From: Planctomycetaceae bacterium
GTDB lineage: Bacteria > Planctomycetota > Planctomycetia > Planctomycetales > Planctomycetaceae
Length of the DNA stretch: 64,000 nucleotides
Reading direction: 5' to 3'
NCBI GenBank assembly: GCA_020638955.1
Contig: JACKHO010000008.1
Coordinates: 310,001-374,000, forward strand
Below, piece after piece: positions 25,174 to 34,080 of the stretch. Position 1 is the stretch's first letter, and each line of letters begins with the position of its first letter. The translations under genes and the position numbers were made by a program. The notes under the pieces are model-generated. The model saw only the letters and a program-made list of their open reading frames with translations, was not told the origin of the DNA and did not search any database.

Positions 25174-26877
25174 TTAAGCGTGTGCTTCGGCTTCGGGTTG
25201 ATTAGCCGCCCAGAGTCCGATGCTCCAGAATGTTACAGCCGAAAGCAAGTAACCAGCAGCGATGTCATGAGCGCGATACACATACGCCCCTTCCATGGGC
25301 GGGATGAACGGGAACAGGTAATCCATCACGCCGAACGGATACACTTGGTAGGCGTGCATTGCACCGAGAAACGTGAGCCCCGCGGCGCAGAGCATCCAAA
25401 TGGCCGCCGCATTGAAACGTCGGTCGATGAGACAGGCACAAGCGGCGGCAAGAATCATGCACGTGAAAATGTAGCCCCGTTCCATGACGAGCAGGCCGTG
25501 TACGAGAAAGCCATTGGCCTCCAGTCGACTCTTGTAGGGAGTTGGCGGAACCGATGCGGCCTCGCCTTCAGCTTCGGCAGCGACTTCAACCTGGTTTGTT
25601 GTGGTAATGAGTGCATACAGGTTTTGGCCGTTGCTGACCATAATCGCCCCCATCATGACGGTGGCTCCCCAGGCAGCAATGGCGGGGAACAATCCCACGG
25701 CAACTGCGGGGGCATGTTTCTCAGGCGTGGCCTGAAAAGCTTGAGCGGTAATGATAATGCCAATCCACAGCACAATGGCTGCACCCGCTTCAATGGGCAC
25801 GACGGCGGCGATGAGTCGCACCAGTCCAAAGGTTGTCAGCAGGACAATGACAATGCCGCTCAAGGTCGAGTAACCCGCCCGGGCACCGAGGGCTTTCCAG
25901 CCAGGGTGTCCAATGTAAATCGTCGTTGGAAAACAACTCCCGAAGCAGGCGGCGAGAATGGTGCCTAATCCGTTGACCGCCATGGCCTGTGGGGCGGAGT
26001 AACTGTCACCCGCCGCTTCGGCTGATTCAATGTTCTGCAGACTGCCAATGACATTGAACAGTCCCATCGGAATGACAACCGACAACAGCGGCAGCCAGTT
26101 GCCGACCTGACTGATGCTCTCGAAAATCAAACCGCCGCACCACTGTGGCAAGTTGAGCGAAGTTCCCAACACAACCTTCGAGGTGTCCATGGTGTCGAAA
26201 ATGAGCCACGCTGGTGCTTGAGGCATTAATTGACTCAAGCCGGTGAGGAGCCAGGCAGCGACGGTGCCAACGACCACGGCAACAAAGCCGGCAGGAATGC
26301 TGAGCGGCAGTCGCACCCGTGAGAAGAGTCCCACCAGCACCAGTGCGAGCGGCACCATAGCGATGAGCGGCTTCTGGAAGATTTGCAGGGCAAAGGTCAT
26401 GGAAATGAAACCAATGGCAATTCCAGCCAGTGTTGACAGAAGTGCGGCGCGAGGAGTGTGTCGCCGAATCCAGTCGGCAAAGAACGCTCCTACAAACTCG
26501 ATAATCCCGCTCCCCAGGCAGGCGAGCAGCCCCATTCTCCAAGCCGCTTCGACACTCTGTGTGCGGCTGTATTCGGGAGCCATGACGAAGAACACAAACA
26601 CAATCAGCGAGGGAGTGTTAATGCCGTACGGGAGGGCTGTGACGTCATTGCGTCCGGTCTTCTTCGCCAGTTGGTGTGCCTGCCAGGCGTAGAACAGGTT
26701 CCCGAACACAATACTAATGCCCGCGCCCGGAAGGATGAGTTCGAAGAGAAATCGGGAGTTGTCCCCGGTCATGCCGCAACTGGTACCGCAGAGGGCGAGT
26801 ATCATCAGCAGTTGGACAAGGTTGTCGATGAACAATCCGAAGAAACCATCGAGATCCTTGTTAACAAACAGTTTCAC
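25174..26877 (-). CDS. NCS2-family nucleobase permease
   Basis: This polytopic protein of 567 residues starts at a GTG with GAGG 7 bases upstream. The 'TALPYGINTPSLIVFVFFVM' stretch is the helix-1/3 signature region of the xanthine/uracil (NCS2) permeases, especially the hypoxanthine/guanine-type branch. 'GNLFYAWQAHQLAKKTGRNDVTALPYG' and the later 'ACFGSCFPTTIYIGHPGWKALGARAGYS' also fit. An extended C-terminal hydrophobic tail makes it longer than the common 430-450 residues. It probably imports purines or a related base by proton symport; the exact base is not shown. A terminator of the upstream gene separates it from the DUF1559 gene. Confidence 0.75.
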   Translation of the reverse strand: MKLFVNKDLDGFFGLFIDNLVQLLMILALCGTSCGMTGDNSRFLFELILPGAGISIVFGNLFYAWQAHQLAKKTGRNDVTALPYGINTPSLIVFVFFVMAPEYSRTQSVEAAWRMGLLACLGSGIIEFVGAFFADWIRRHTPRAALLSTLAGIAIGFISMTFALQIFQKPLIAMVPLALVLVGLFSRVRLPLSIPAGFVAVVVGTVAAWLLTGLSQLMPQAPAWLIFDTMDTSKVVLGTSLNLPQWCGGLIFESISQVGNWLPLLSVVIPMGLFNVIGSLQNIESAEAAGDSYSAPQAMAVNGLGTILAACFGSCFPTTIYIGHPGWKALGARAGYSTLSGIVIVLLTTFGLVRLIAAVVPIEAGAAIVLWIGIIITAQAFQATPEKHAPAVAVGLFPAIAAWGATVMMGAIMVSNGQNLYALITTTNQVEVAAEAEGEAASVPPTPYKSRLEANGFLVHGLLVMERGYIFTCMILAAACACLIDRRFNAAAIWMLCAAGLTFLGAMHAYQVYPFGVMDYLFPFIPPMEGAYVYRAHDIAAGYLLSAVTFWSIGLWAANQPEAEAHA

Positions 26878-26889
26878 CAGTGCACCTCA

Positions 26890-26935
26890 AAAACAGTTTG
26901 GCCACACATCGCGGGAATGTGTGGCCAAACGAAAA
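26890..26935 (-). terminator. Rho-independent terminator after the DUF1559 gene
   Basis: On the minus strand GTTTGGCCACACAT and ATGTGTGGCCAAAC form a perfect 14-base stem with a 7-base loop (TCCCGCG), followed by TGTTTTT. It lies about 70 bases past the DUF1559 stop and just ahead of the permease start, so it isolates the two genes. Confidence 0.85.
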
Positions 26936-27003
26936 TCAGTTTGTTTGACAATTGTGCTGAGCGTGGAAGCGAAGTTCCAAGCTAAACGACATCAGCGCGA
27001 GTT

Positions 27004-29553
27004 CTAAAACCCTCCGATGTTCTCACCACCAGCAATAGTCGTCAATGCTTCCATGACCTTAGGGTCGATGTTTTCACTGACAAACCGGACGGAACCATCG
27101 CAGAGGGCCATGTTGACTCCGCCAGCGTGGTGACCGCCGATACCGTCGGGACCGTGAATGTACGGCTGCTGCGTCAGCGGACGAATGGCGCCTTTCGCTG
27201 AGGTCCACGGACCGAGGTTGCCGTCTGCTTCAGCGAACATGACGGTGTTGGAGGTTCCGTCAGTAATGTCACGGATACCGCGAGGCTTGCCGTATGCGAA
27301 CACTCCAGCTCCCTTATCTTTGGGACCGAGGTTGGGACCGTCTTCTCCAAGGCCAGCAATACCTACGTAGTGCGTGGGCATGTAGCCGTTTCGCAGTGGT
27401 TCAAGCGGAACACTGGGGTTTGTGAGTACCGGAATGTCTATTTGTCCGAAAAGCGCATTCTCATCGGATTCCCACCCACCTTTGAGATCCATCTGGTTGT
27501 ATATGGGGGCCTGATCGATATACGGCAGCAGGCCAACCAGCCAACTGAGCCGTTCTTCTTCATCCAACTCCTCATTTGGTTTGTCTTCAGGCAAGAAGTC
27601 AGCGGCGGGAAAATGGTTGTACACGTCGTGGAAATTGTGTGCGCCCAAGGCCAACTGTTTGAGATTGTTCTGAGACTGCGAACGGCGAGCCGCCTCACGA
27701 GCCTGTTGAACTGCCGGTAACAGCAGGGCCACGAGCACACCCGACGTGGCCACACCCGAACCGCCACCAATTCCACCAACCAGCGGGGCACCGGGCAATG
27801 AACTGCGCGACGTGACAAGGAACCCTTCCTCGGAAACGCTTCCCACTGTGACGTTCGGAAACAGCGGACCAGTGACCAGTTCGGCAGGCGGCAGGTCCGT
27901 CACGTCAATTGGGAATTTGAAATCGCGCGGCGTGCTTCCGCTCTTACGCAGGCCCAACTCGGCCAACCCAACAATTGTGGGGGCGGCGTTAAGCAGCAAT
28001 CCGTAGCTTCCGCGGGGATCAATAATCGAAAGTGAAGTGAACTCCTGCGGCGAGGCAGCCAATGCTTGTGCGGTAGCGGCATCGGGCTCCCATGCTGGGA
28101 GTTTGCCATCCTGTCGCAAGAGAAACGCCTCGACCGCTTGTGAGTTGAGGCCAATGACCATCCAGTCGTCATCGACGCTAATGGTTGGTGAGACAATAGG
28201 AAATTCAGTAATCGAAATCATGACGATTTCGCGACCATGTTTGTCGAATTCTTTGACCTGGATTTTGCCACGTGTTTCCTGTTCGGTACGACGCAACACG
28301 GTACGGATGGTCCGGCGCAATGCAGCGGGGTTTTCCACCGAAATCGCAGCAGCCGAACCAAGGCCAAAGCTGCCATTCATTCCGTCCGTGTAAATACAGC
28401 TCACATGACCCATTGAATCGAACAGGTCTTTTTTGAATTCAATTCCCAATTCCCGTTCAGCTTCGGCGATGTTCGATTCGATTTCCTCTGCAGCACGGGG
28501 ATTCGTAATTTGCGCGACATCCCGGACGATTTGCATAATGGTGTCGTACCCGTCACTCCAATTGAAGCTGACAGCTGTCAAACTATTCTGGGTTGGTGGG
28601 ATAACCGGTAAATCATCAAACGTCATGGGCTGCTGATCGGCCAACGCCAGGAGACCACGTCGTACGCCGTTGCGAGCCGGGTGTCGGTCGCTTGGTGCGT
28701 CGATGAACTGCTCCGACCGCAACGCTTTGCCGTCATACCCGTTTCGAACCATGACACCGCGGAAGTTTTCGAGTCCGAGTGCTAACAGGACGTCGTTAAT
28801 TCGAACCGGCTCATCGGGTGTGGCTCCCGGGGCGGGAACTGGAAGTCCGCCGAACATTTGATGCAGGGTGTCAAAGTGGAACCAACCGACCTGAGTGACT
28901 TCGTATCCATGCTCTCCTTCGTGTTCCCAATAGGGATGAGCGGTGATGTTCTCCCGCTCTCCATCTGCCACATCGAGGGCTGAGTCGACTGCATTAATAC
29001 CCACTGCGACGACGAGGTGACCTTGCTCTGCCCACCAGGCGATTTGTGCTGGCGTGTCCGGAATCATCCCGTGGGTAATTTCACGATTGCGGTACTCTTC
29101 AGATTCGATTTCGAATTGCCGCGGAGCGTTCTTGCTGAGTTTGTCGAGCAATGCTTTCTTTTGAGCGGCATTGTGGAGCACAATGACGCCCCACGGCGCT
29201 GGTGGACCATTGGTTGGAGGATCGACCGTCACGGCGACAGAGAATCCGTTGTCCTGCAGGAACTTGGCGGAGTCGAGTGCGATGTCGCTCTGAGGGGCTT
29301 GTTTAGAAAGTTCGGTCAAGGCGTCGGTGAGCACCTCCATCAAACCGCTTTCATAGAGTGCCTCATAAGCGGCGGTCTTTTCGAAGGCGTCCTGATGTTC
29401 GAGTCCACCGTCAACGCTGTAATACAGCACGGAGTCTTTCGGCAGCAGCGATTCCGGTTTTGCAACAGGAGCGTTTCGTTGGGCATAGCTCCAACCCACG
29501 AATGCAATCCCGCTGAGTAGTAGCGAGAGTGTGGTCCATTTGAGAATCTTCAT
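27004..29553 (-). CDS. Large exported protein with C-terminal DUF1559 domain
   Basis: GGAG precedes the ATG by 6 bases. A signal anchor (LKWTTLSLLLSGIAFVGWSYA) opens the 849-residue protein. Residues 30-600 form a long region resembling the DUF3352-type secreted proteins of planctomycetes ('LPKDSVLYYSVDGG', repeated alpha/beta segments). Then 'VALLLPAVQQAREAARRSQSQNNLKQLALGAHNFHD' starts DUF1559, ending in 'GGHHAGGVNMALCDGSVRFVSENID', the H-x9-DG motif. Most DUF1559 proteins are pilin-like with an N-terminal type IV signal. Here that helix is internal, so the protein is a fusion or a rearranged form. Location is the envelope; function unknown. Confidence 0.8.
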   Translation of the reverse strand: MKILKWTTLSLLLSGIAFVGWSYAQRNAPVAKPESLLPKDSVLYYSVDGGLEHQDAFEKTAAYEALYESGLMEVLTDALTELSKQAPQSDIALDSAKFLQDNGFSVAVTVDPPTNGPPAPWGVIVLHNAAQKKALLDKLSKNAPRQFEIESEEYRNREITHGMIPDTPAQIAWWAEQGHLVVAVGINAVDSALDVADGERENITAHPYWEHEGEHGYEVTQVGWFHFDTLHQMFGGLPVPAPGATPDEPVRINDVLLALGLENFRGVMVRNGYDGKALRSEQFIDAPSDRHPARNGVRRGLLALADQQPMTFDDLPVIPPTQNSLTAVSFNWSDGYDTIMQIVRDVAQITNPRAAEEIESNIAEAERELGIEFKKDLFDSMGHVSCIYTDGMNGSFGLGSAAAISVENPAALRRTIRTVLRRTEQETRGKIQVKEFDKHGREIVMISITEFPIVSPTISVDDDWMVIGLNSQAVEAFLLRQDGKLPAWEPDAATAQALAASPQEFTSLSIIDPRGSYGLLLNAAPTIVGLAELGLRKSGSTPRDFKFPIDVTDLPPAELVTGPLFPNVTVGSVSEEGFLVTSRSSLPGAPLVGGIGGGSGVATSGVLVALLLPAVQQAREAARRSQSQNNLKQLALGAHNFHDVYNHFPAADFLPEDKPNEELDEEERLSWLVGLLPYIDQAPIYNQMDLKGGWESDENALFGQIDIPVLTNPSVPLEPLRNGYMPTHYVGIAGLGEDGPNLGPKDKGAGVFAYGKPRGIRDITDGTSNTVMFAEADGNLGPWTSAKGAIRPLTQQPYIHGPDGIGGHHAGGVNMALCDGSVRFVSENIDPKVMEALTTIAGGENIGGF

Positions 29554-29826
29554 GAAGTGCTCCGTCGCTGAAAGGCGTCTAACGATGGCCGGGATTCCGA
29601 CGCCTCTTACTATGTCGTAGACGTCCCGTCTCTGTCAACTCGCCTGACGCCGTTTGCTGGGACTTTAACGATAAAGTTGGTGCATGTTTTCGCGAGGCGC
29701 GTGCCGTGTGCGCGTTGACCGCGGCAGTCGGATGACTTGCTTCGGGTGTGGTGATTTTTCACCGGTGCGCCATCAAAACGGAAACGTGAAGTTCAGGAGA
29801 ATGCCAGGAGGGATTGGCGAGTGTCC

Positions 29827-30264
29827 CTATTTGGCTTCATCGAACTTGGGGAACTCGTAAATTTGGAGCTTGTCACGCTCGGCGAATTTCCGCGTGGTGA
29901 TGGTGATTAAGTTCTTCGACTCGTCTACGCTCATCACCATTTGAGCACCACGCTCATCGTACTTCTTAATGATTTGAGCGAGGGCGCGTTCGGCAGTGAC
30001 TTCACCCATTTTGAAATTCTGCTGCATGTTCTTGGTCCAACCGGCGTCCTTGAAGGCATTGCCGTCGACGAAGACATCTGCTTCCAATTCGCGACAAATG
30101 AAGACGAAGACCTCTTCAATTGGCTTTGCTCGAAAATTGGCTTCCACCTTGACGGTCAGCAGCCGCTTGAGCAGCAATATTTTCGGTTTCTGACCTTCGT
30201 TTTCCGCTCCTCGTATGAACTGTGATGAAAAAGCCAACAGCAGCAGCGGGAGAGCGAAACGCAT
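29827..30264 (-). CDS. Small secreted STN-like protein, duplicate of the neighbour's C-terminus
   Basis: The 145-residue protein has a signal peptide (MRFALPLLLLAFSSQFIRGAE). It then consists almost entirely of a domain about 70 percent identical, counted by eye over some 105 residues, to the end of the protein encoded at 30273-32408 (for example FKDAGWTKNM, VTAERALAQII, KFAERD and IYEFPKFDE occur in both). The domain has the beta-alpha layout of short secretin N-terminal domains. AGGA precedes the ATG by 6 bases and the gene starts 8 bases after its neighbour ends. I infer a recent partial tandem duplication fitted with a signal peptide. Function unknown. Confidence 0.7.
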   Translation of the reverse strand: MRFALPLLLLAFSSQFIRGAENEGQKPKILLLKRLLTVKVEANFRAKPIEEVFVFICRELEADVFVDGNAFKDAGWTKNMQQNFKMGEVTAERALAQIIKKYDERGAQMVMSVDESKNLITITTRKFAERDKLQIYEFPKFDEAK

Positions 30265-30272
30265 GGGAGGTC

Positions 30273-32408
30273 CTATTCGTCGAATTTCGGGAACTCGTAG
30301 ATGGGGAGGTTATCCCGCTCTGCGAATTTCTTGGTGGTGACGGTAATCCGCATGTTCTTTTCGTCGATGCTGACCACCATTTGGGAGAGCCGCTCGTTGT
30401 ACTTGTTAATGATTTGGGCGAGCGCTCGTTCAGCAGTAACCACACCAAGATTGAAATCCTGCTTCATATTTTTGGTCCAACCGGCATCTTTGAAGGCATC
30501 GCCGTCGACGAAGACCTCAACTTTCATTTCGCCACAAATGTAAACGAAGGCTTCCTCGATAGGTTTCGCCTGGAATTCCGCTTCGAGCTTCACGTATTTC
30601 ATCCGTTCCAGGACGGTGTCAGGAAGTACGACCTGCGTTGCTGATGGCGTTTGTGCGACCATGGTGCTGAAGTCGGTTTCTTCTGCTTCCGCGACAGTAA
30701 ACAGTGTGGCCAGTGCCAGGTTGGGGCCAGCCATCGCAGGTAACACCGTGGTAACGGTCAACTGATCGGCGTCGTTCTGGAAAACGGTCGACTGCTGAAA
30801 CGCTTCCAGCATGGCTGGGTAACGACCCACGAAATCGCGAACGCGCTTCTCGCGAGGATGCATTTTGAGCGCGACATCTTTCCACATGATTTGCGGCAGG
30901 TCTGCCAGTTGACTTTCCAGACGATTTTTCAGGATAGCTGGGTTGCTTGTCGATTTCGCACACACGCCAATTTGCGAGTAGAGGTACGGGTCGGGATGAA
31001 CTGTCCACGAGGCGTATTCAACATCTTCACCAAACCAGTTGAGCAAATGGTTCATCGGAGCCTGAACCGGCTGCGCAAACAATTTCTCCGACGCGATTTT
31101 CAAATCGGTGGGACTGGCCACAATTGTGACGAGATTCTGGCGACTGCTGTTGCGGATGAGACGTTTCATGTGTGGCATGACATCGGCCTCGATATTCGCT
31201 GAGTCTTGCAACGCACCGCTGCCAGCGACCGTTTTCGGCCAAATGACAATGGTTTGCTGGTCTTCCTGAATCCAGACCGCCTGGGCCGCCGTCATTTTGA
31301 TGTACGGCGGAGGCAGTTCGACCGCAAGTTCACCAGTAAACAGGCCAGACAGCTCCGACATCCTGCCGGGTTCTTTCAGCCGCACGACGGCCGCGATTTC
31401 CGGTTCCATACCGCGGGCACCGAGGAAAATGCCGAGGGTTAATTCCTCGATTTGTTCCGGCTTGTGTTTGGTGAGTTCCTCGATTTTCGCTGCCATCCAG
31501 TTCGTGACGTCTTCGGTCAACGCGGCGCGAAACACCTGGAACTCAAAATCGTTCGACCACAATTCCGCCGGTCGCAAGTGGACGACATAGTTCACTCCAT
31601 CGGGCAGCATCAGGAGGCTGATGGGTTCACCCTGGGCCGGCGCGAAGTCACGAACCAGTTCGGTACTCAGTTCGAGCTCGCGCTTCGAATAAACACCGTC
31701 ATGAATGGGAGAATCATTCGCGGGAACATTGTCCGTCGGTGTCGCCGCGACTGGTGCGTCCGTCACAGCCGTTTTTGGTTTTTGCTGACTGACGAGATAC
31801 CCAGCCCCGCCAATGACTGCGACAGCGACGACGCCGAGCAGTACCCACATCCAGGTTCCTTTGCCGCGACGTTTTCTCATCCGCTCCAGCTCCGAAGCCG
31901 CACCGCCAGCCGGTGGAGCACCAACAACTGGTGGAGTTGCAGCAGGCGGAACTGGTGCGCTGACTTGCGGTGCCGGCGCAGCGACCTGTGGCGAGGGTGG
32001 ATTCACGTTCGGCGGAGGAAGCGTGTCGGCAACAGTTGGAAAACTGGGTGGTGCTGGTGCCGCAGGAATAACGGGGATGCTTGATTGCACGACCGGCGGA
32101 TTCAAAACCGGTGGCGGCAACGGTTCCAACGAAGTTGGCTGCGGAAACTCTGGAGCGGGAGGATTAAGAACAGGGGGCGGAAGCGGAGCATCGGAGACAA
32201 TGCGAGCCTTGGTGCCAACCGGGAGGTCGTCACTGGCCAACCTCAGTGGAACTTCCTCTTCCGGTTCCGGCGGGGAAGGGGGACCTTCACTGGCGATAAA
32301 TGGTTTCTGGCATCCCGGGCACTTCACTTTTTTGCCAAGCAGTGCGGGATTCGTAATCTTGATGTCCTGCTTACAGTGGGGACATCTCAGTTTGGCTGCC
32401 ACCGCCAT
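30273..32408 (-). CDS. Zinc-ribbon membrane protein with C-terminal STN-like domain
   Basis: The 711-residue protein has four parts. Residues 9-33 form a zinc ribbon (C9, C12, C30, C33; LRCPHCKQ and KCPGCQKPF) like MJ0042-type fingers. Residues 40-185 are proline-rich. A membrane helix (GTWMWVLLGVVAVAVIGGAGYLV) follows near 190-210. The rest lies on the far side of the membrane, including a region with 'YVVHLRPAELWSND' and the last 105 residues, which match the small neighbour. GAGG lies 7 bases before the ATG. The plan (cytoplasmic finger, single helix, exported domain) is frequent in planctomycetes. Role unknown, perhaps an envelope sensor. Confidence 0.7.
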   Translation of the reverse strand: MAVAAKLRCPHCKQDIKITNPALLGKKVKCPGCQKPFIASEGPPSPPEPEEEVPLRLASDDLPVGTKARIVSDAPLPPPVLNPPAPEFPQPTSLEPLPPPVLNPPVVQSSIPVIPAAPAPPSFPTVADTLPPPNVNPPSPQVAAPAPQVSAPVPPAATPPVVGAPPAGGAASELERMRKRRGKGTWMWVLLGVVAVAVIGGAGYLVSQQKPKTAVTDAPVAATPTDNVPANDSPIHDGVYSKRELELSTELVRDFAPAQGEPISLLMLPDGVNYVVHLRPAELWSNDFEFQVFRAALTEDVTNWMAAKIEELTKHKPEQIEELTLGIFLGARGMEPEIAAVVRLKEPGRMSELSGLFTGELAVELPPPYIKMTAAQAVWIQEDQQTIVIWPKTVAGSGALQDSANIEADVMPHMKRLIRNSSRQNLVTIVASPTDLKIASEKLFAQPVQAPMNHLLNWFGEDVEYASWTVHPDPYLYSQIGVCAKSTSNPAILKNRLESQLADLPQIMWKDVALKMHPREKRVRDFVGRYPAMLEAFQQSTVFQNDADQLTVTTVLPAMAGPNLALATLFTVAEAEETDFSTMVAQTPSATQVVLPDTVLERMKYVKLEAEFQAKPIEEAFVYICGEMKVEVFVDGDAFKDAGWTKNMKQDFNLGVVTAERALAQIINKYNERLSQMVVSIDEKNMRITVTTKKFAERDNLPIYEFPKFDE

Positions 32409-32925
32409 TGTCGCGCCTCAATCACTCTAAAACGACATGCGCTCGGTCCGCTCGAACTCCACTTCGAGCACAAACTCATTCTACAACATTTGGTGCGGAG
32501 ACTGCATCTGACAACATTTTGAGGGCGGGATTCTTCAGCATTCGGAAATCATTTTGGAGATTCGCAGTCCTTGAAACACTCACCATCGAACGGGAACCGC
32601 AACCTCACGTACCCATCGCGTCGCCTGGCTGTCAGCGTAAAGTATTTTACAGCAGATGGTTGCCAACTGTTGCCCGGTGCGACGGCGGTCGGCAAGTTGC
32701 CAGGGTGTTTCAAAATTAACCACTCGCCGCCGAGTGTCGTCACGGATTTGTCGATTTTGTTGCGTTATTTTCTGGAAGTGCCGACTTGGCGAACATAAAA
32801 TTCGGTCGTTGTCAGTTTCTAGCCCGCACTGGCAACCATCTTGCAGCCGCTGGATTGGCCCGTCCAGCGGCTGCCCTTTTTTTGCGCGGACGGTTTTTTC
32901 GATGTGGCAGGCTGACCATGCCTGC
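32409..32925. other. Long non-coding stretch, possible small RNA on the plus strand
   Basis: About 517 bases lie between two minus-strand genes. Short open frames on both strands show no family character. The right end holds a plus-strand terminator (listed separately) with no plus-strand gene before it. Upstream A/T-rich bases near 32795 (ACATAAAAT) could be a weak promoter element. A small RNA ending at about 32883 is possible but unproven. Confidence 0.35.
32843..32883 (+). terminator. Strong plus-strand terminator without an upstream gene
   Basis: GCAGCCGCTGGA (32843-32854) and TCCAGCGGCTGC (32863-32874) form a perfect 12-base stem with an 8-base loop, followed by CC and seven T. Read on the minus strand there is no T-run after the stem. 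The nearest genes on both sides are on the minus strand. Confidence 0.8.
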
Positions 32926-34080
32926 TTACATGGCGGCACAAATTTGGGCGACAGCTTCCACCGCCGTTTCAATTTCATTGGCTGTTGTGAATGGGCCAAT
33001 GCTGAATCGGACCGTGCCACCCAGTTCGAGTGTCCCCAAAGCCGCATGACTTCTCGGTGCACAGTGCAGTCCAGCACGTGTTTCGATATGGAAGTGCTGG
33101 TCGAGTAGCGACGCCATGACCTGCGGTTCAATGTTCGGCACCGAAATGCTGACCACTCCCACCTTGGGGCCAGCCCCAAGTACCTCGACACGCGGCAGAC
33201 TCGACAGTCCCGACTCCAGCAACTCGGCCAGTTCGGCAACTTGCTTTTCAATGCTGGCAACGCCGCGTCGCAGCAGCCATTCGGAACTGGCACGCAGCCC
33301 AACGAGGCCCACCGCGTTGTGATTCCCCGACTCATACCGTGCGGGCAAATCGGTGGGCTGATTTTCGCTCATGCTGTCGGTCCCTGTTCCACCCTGTCGC
33401 GTGGGAACCAATTCCTGTTCCAGGCCTTCTCGAATGATGAGCAGTCCTGTCCCAAGTGGGCCGAGCAATCCTTTATGTCCGGGGCACGCCAATGCATCTG
33501 CCCCTAAGTCTTTGAAGTTGATGGGAACATGGCCGGCCGTTTGTGCTGCGTCAATGAGGACGAGCGCGCCCCGGTCTTTTGCGAGACGCGTGGCCTGTTC
33601 GATGGGTTGCAGGCAGCCCGTCACATTCGAGGCGTGCGTGAAAATGACGAGACGCGTTGGTTTCTCCAGTAGCGATTGCAATTCGTCGAGCGAAAATGTT
33701 CCCTGTTCATTCGGGGCGAGAAACTCTGTTTGGACACCTAGTGCTTCAAGGTGCTTGAGTGGCCGTAGGACGGAATTATGCTCCCAGCACGTCGTAATGA
33801 CACGGTCACCCGGGCGCAGCAAACCGTGAATGGCCAGGTTCAGTGCGTCGGTACCATTGAACGCAAACAACACGTGTTCGGGTTTGGGAACACCCAATAG
33901 CTCTGCCAAATTGGCTCGACACTGATTCACCAGCGACTGAACCTGCGTAGCCGCAGCGGAACTTCCGCGACCGACGGCACATCCCAACTCACGCTGATAC
34001 TGGTCGACTGCCGCGTATACGACTTCCGGTTTGGGGAACGAAGTCGCGGCGTTATCCAGATAAATGCGAGGAGAAGTCAC
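32926..34080 (-). CDS. Cysteine-desulfurase-like class V aminotransferase
   Basis: The 384-residue PLP enzyme belongs to the NifS/SufS-like group. 'IYLDNAATSFPKP' is the usual start, His101 sits in WEHNS, the PLP lysine is Lys203 in CPGHKGLLGP, and the sulfur-carrying Cys340 is in RAGLHCAPRSH. The last motif matches the 'am_tr_V' subfamily of desulfurase-like proteins, whose members are not all proven desulfurases. It starts at a GTG whose first three bases overlap the TGA of the LUD gene (GTGA), so the two are translated together. There are no Fe-S scaffold genes nearby. Confidence 0.8.
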   Translation of the reverse strand: MTSPRIYLDNAATSFPKPEVVYAAVDQYQRELGCAVGRGSSAAATQVQSLVNQCRANLAELLGVPKPEHVLFAFNGTDALNLAIHGLLRPGDRVITTCWEHNSVLRPLKHLEALGVQTEFLAPNEQGTFSLDELQSLLEKPTRLVIFTHASNVTGCLQPIEQATRLAKDRGALVLIDAAQTAGHVPINFKDLGADALACPGHKGLLGPLGTGLLIIREGLEQELVPTRQGGTGTDSMSENQPTDLPARYESGNHNAVGLVGLRASSEWLLRRGVASIEKQVAELAELLESGLSSLPRVEVLGAGPKVGVVSISVPNIEPQVMASLLDQHFHIETRAGLHCAPRSHAALGTLELGGTVRFSIGPFTTANEIETAVEAVAQICAAM

